NCBI GenBank assembly: GCA_030411725.1
Contig: MU839834.1
Span: 682,001-746,000 of the forward strand
Length of the DNA: 64,000 bases
Source of the DNA: Echria macrotheca
Taxonomy: Eukaryota; Ascomycota; Sordariomycetes; Sordariales; Schizotheciaceae
Reading direction: 5' to 3'
A program made the translations under genes and the position numbers. Positions 62,298-64,000 of this stretch are shown here, one piece after another (positions within the stretch are counted from its first letter, which is position 1; each line of letters begins with the position of its first letter). The notes under the pieces are model-generated. The model worked only from the letters and a program-made list of their open reading frames with translations, was not told the DNA's origin and made no database searches.

Positions 62298-63322
62298 AAA
62301 GAAGACCAACAACAAAAATTTCCATGGCGCGTGCGTTAGACGGGACATAGAGCGGTGGGGGATGGGGATGGATGGGATGCCTTGTGAACATACACACCCA
62401 AGTTGCTCATGGGGGAAAGCTGCTTGATCTCTCTCTCTCTCTCGGTTAGGGACTTGCGGAGCGGCAGGAGTTAGCGGGACCTTCGGATTTCATGTCATCC
62501 TATGGCGATGTGAAGCCATGCTCTTGTCAGTAACCGAGAGGGGAGAAGGTAGCTGTTGACAGGCGGATGTGTGAAGGTGGGGGGAGGGTTCGGAGTGTAA
62601 TCCGTGTATATTGTTTTTCCCTGTTATAAGAAGATTACGTTTCCGAACTGCTCAGCTTGGCTACTACTACCCTGCAGGCTAGCTTCTCACTCTCGCCTTC
62701 TTGCCTCGATTATAGGCCTCCCAAGCCCAGTCCAGTAAACTCCACACATTGCTTTGCCTGTCGAAATACTCTTCAGTGGGTGCTACAAGGAACATGAGAT
62801 TATTCCGAACCTGCGAGCACCAATGTTCAATGTAATATCATCATGCATGATCTCTCCTTGAATCCAGCATGTTGATTTCTGATGCCTTCTCCTAACTACA
62901 ATGTGCAGCCAGGCACGCCGTCGTTGCAAAATACATTGAAACTTCTCTCTCCAGGCCGCCACATGCTAACAACCACGACTTGGTCCAGCCTCACTGCCGC
63001 CCGCCCTATACGTGCAGCAATACGCTCCATTAACCCTCTGTGCAACGAGAAGAATTCCATACTTTTGCTTAGAGTTGCATAACTTCCATTACGAACCTCG
63101 CTCGCCAAAACGCCCCGCCAAGTTACCACACAGCCAGAACCAACCCCCCCTGATGCCATTATGACCGCCTTCAATGCATTATGCCATAGTACTCGTGCCC
63201 GTCATCAACAAGGGACCTTTTTTTGTCATTTCCTTCACAATCGAGCCAGCGTGGAAAACGAGTAAGGTAGTCCAGTAAGCGATATCTGCACTCCATACAA
63301 GACAAAAGAAACCAACGCCAGT
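62298..63322. other. convergent intergenic region ATP14 / SCH9
   Basis: The 1.0 kb between the two stops holds 3'UTR-like sequence only. A CT-rich patch follows ATP14 (62429-62442). No gene is visible. Confidence 0.5.
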
Positions 63323-64000
63323 TCACATGTCGAAATTGGCCGTTCCAAACATCTGCTCATCGTTTGTGTTGGTCTTGACAATGCCACTCATGCGGTTCAG
63401 GTTTCGAGGGTCAGGATCATGAGTGTCATCATCCCAGTCATCCTCCCTCCTGCGATCGTCCCCATCATCCATATCTTCGTCGTCGTACTTGTTGCCATAC
63501 CGGTCCTTCATATGATCATCGAGCGCGCTTTCGTCTACAAACGTAAAGCCCTGGAAGTTTGCTTGGACCGAGGGAGAAAGTGGAGTAGATGTTGCAAAAC
63601 CACGGGCCAATGCGGCCGCCCTCTCATTGAGAGACCCATTGGTGTTGAGGGCATTGGTAAACTCGGGGTCGAAATAGGATACGTCGGTATCGTTCTTTAG
63701 CTGGGGTTTGAAAGGGGGCGTGATGAGTTTCTTGGACAGCGCATCCCAGTCGATGTCATTGAAGAAGGCGTGTCGCTTCAGCTCCTCCGCATCATCTGTC
63801 GCACCCAGCCGGTGCTTGGGATTCCGGTTGAGCAGGCCCTTGACGAAGTTCCTCCCCTCGAGGGACAACGTGTCACGGGGAAACCTGACCTTCCCGAAAG
63901 CGATGTTCTTGTACATCTGCTGGGTATCCTCGGCATAAAACGGGCTCCACCCGCAACACATCTCGAAAACGAGCACACCCAGCGACCAGAAGTCCACCAT
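63323..64000 (-). CDS. sch9: SCH9 protein kinase, C-terminal part (truncated by window edge)
   Basis: TORC1-controlled AGC kinase regulating growth, ageing and stress response. Only the last 225 codons lie in the window; the gene continues beyond 64000, so the frame's first codon is not a start. Visible parts are the end of the kinase domain (DFWSLGVLVFEMCCGWSPF, GLLNRNPKHRLG), the AGC extension (PPFKPQLKNDTDVSYFDPEF), a turn-motif region (ATSTPLSPSVQ) and the hydrophobic motif FQGFTFVDES, the TORC1 phosphorylation site type. An acidic tail (YDDEDMDDGDD) precedes the end MFGTANFDM. The combination FQGFTF plus acidic tail is typical of SCH9 orthologues in filamentous fungi rather than of S6K/Psk1. 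Confidence 0.88.
   Translation of the reverse strand: MVDFWSLGVLVFEMCCGWSPFYAEDTQQMYKNIAFGKVRFPRDTLSLEGRNFVKGLLNRNPKHRLGATDDAEELKRHAFFNDIDWDALSKKLITPPFKPQLKNDTDVSYFDPEFTNALNTNGSLNERAAALARGFATSTPLSPSVQANFQGFTFVDESALDDHMKDRYGNKYDDEDMDDGDDRRREDDWDDDTHDPDPRNLNRMSGIVKTNTNDEQMFGTANFDM

Noticed and set aside
1..64000. transposons, RIP-mutated repeats, dispersed 5S rRNA genes, CRISPR arrays
   Set aside because: I saw no transposase or reverse-transcriptase frames, no AT-rich RIP blocks, no 5S rRNA consensus and no regularly spaced repeats.

Overview
The window is nuclear DNA of a filamentous ascomycete, most likely a member of the Sordariales (Chaetomiaceae-like). Genes carry short GT-AG introns (43-120 nt, typically with CTAAC or CTGAC branch points), coding regions are GC-rich with GC-rich third positions, intergenic spaces reach about 4 kb, and the gene set is typical of Sordariomycetes: an EZH2/KMT6 H3K27 methyltransferase, PIL1, a SUR7-family protein, PPZ1, SCH9, TOS1-like and AA7-type secreted proteins. 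Species-level assignment is inference. I rebuilt 21 protein genes (one truncated by the right edge) and one intron-containing tRNA, giving exon limits from visible splice sites and reading-frame continuity. There is one assembly gap (Ns) bordered by a 54-base G run.

Layout. 0.6-3.7 kb: cytosolic GH3 beta-glucosidase (minus). 7.2-13.6 kb: a basic mitochondrial-type protein, mitochondrial ribosome recycling factor (minus) and, divergent from it, the WDR6/Rtt10 WD40 protein for tRNA wobble methylation. 13.8 kb: tRNA-Val(UAC). 15.4-16.4 kb: SUR7-family tetraspanner. 20.4-22.1 kb: PPZ1 phosphatase behind a long leader. 23.5-27.4 kb: KMT6 (minus), sharing an 0.86 kb intergenic region with divergent PIL1 (28.2-29.5 kb). 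30.1-34.8 kb: NatC subunit Naa38 (minus), divergent from the nucleotide-excision-repair nuclease RAD2/XPG. 35.8-41.5 kb: accessory, cell-wall flavoured stretch with a secreted TOS1-like protein, a secreted FAD oxidase of the AA7/berberine-bridge type and a convergent Amidoligase_2 protein. 42.0-48.4 kb: BTB protein, old yellow enzyme, pyroglutamyl peptidase. 48.9-55.5 kb: transcriptional cyclin, splicing factor PRP4, and an S6K/Psk1-like AGC kinase. 59.3-62.3 kb: a DOMON-cytochrome b561 membrane reductase and ATP synthase subunit h. 63.3 kb to the edge: C-terminal half of SCH9.

These genes do not form one pathway, but several are functionally linked: PIL1 and the SUR7-family protein belong to eisosome/MCC membrane domains; Psk1-like kinase and SCH9 are both TORC1-type AGC kinases, about 8 kb apart; mitochondrial RRF, the RG-rich mitochondrial-type protein and ATP synthase h are mitochondrial. 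I did not find a convincing new multi-gene system. The best second-look items are three exact copies of a 12-bp telomere-type repeat in two promoters, three FEDVP motifs in RAD2 that look like TFIIH-binding sites, a SUMO-interaction-like N-terminus on KMT6, the uncharacterised Amidoligase_2 neighbourhood, a CDH-type DOMON fused to b561, and several unusual splicing features.
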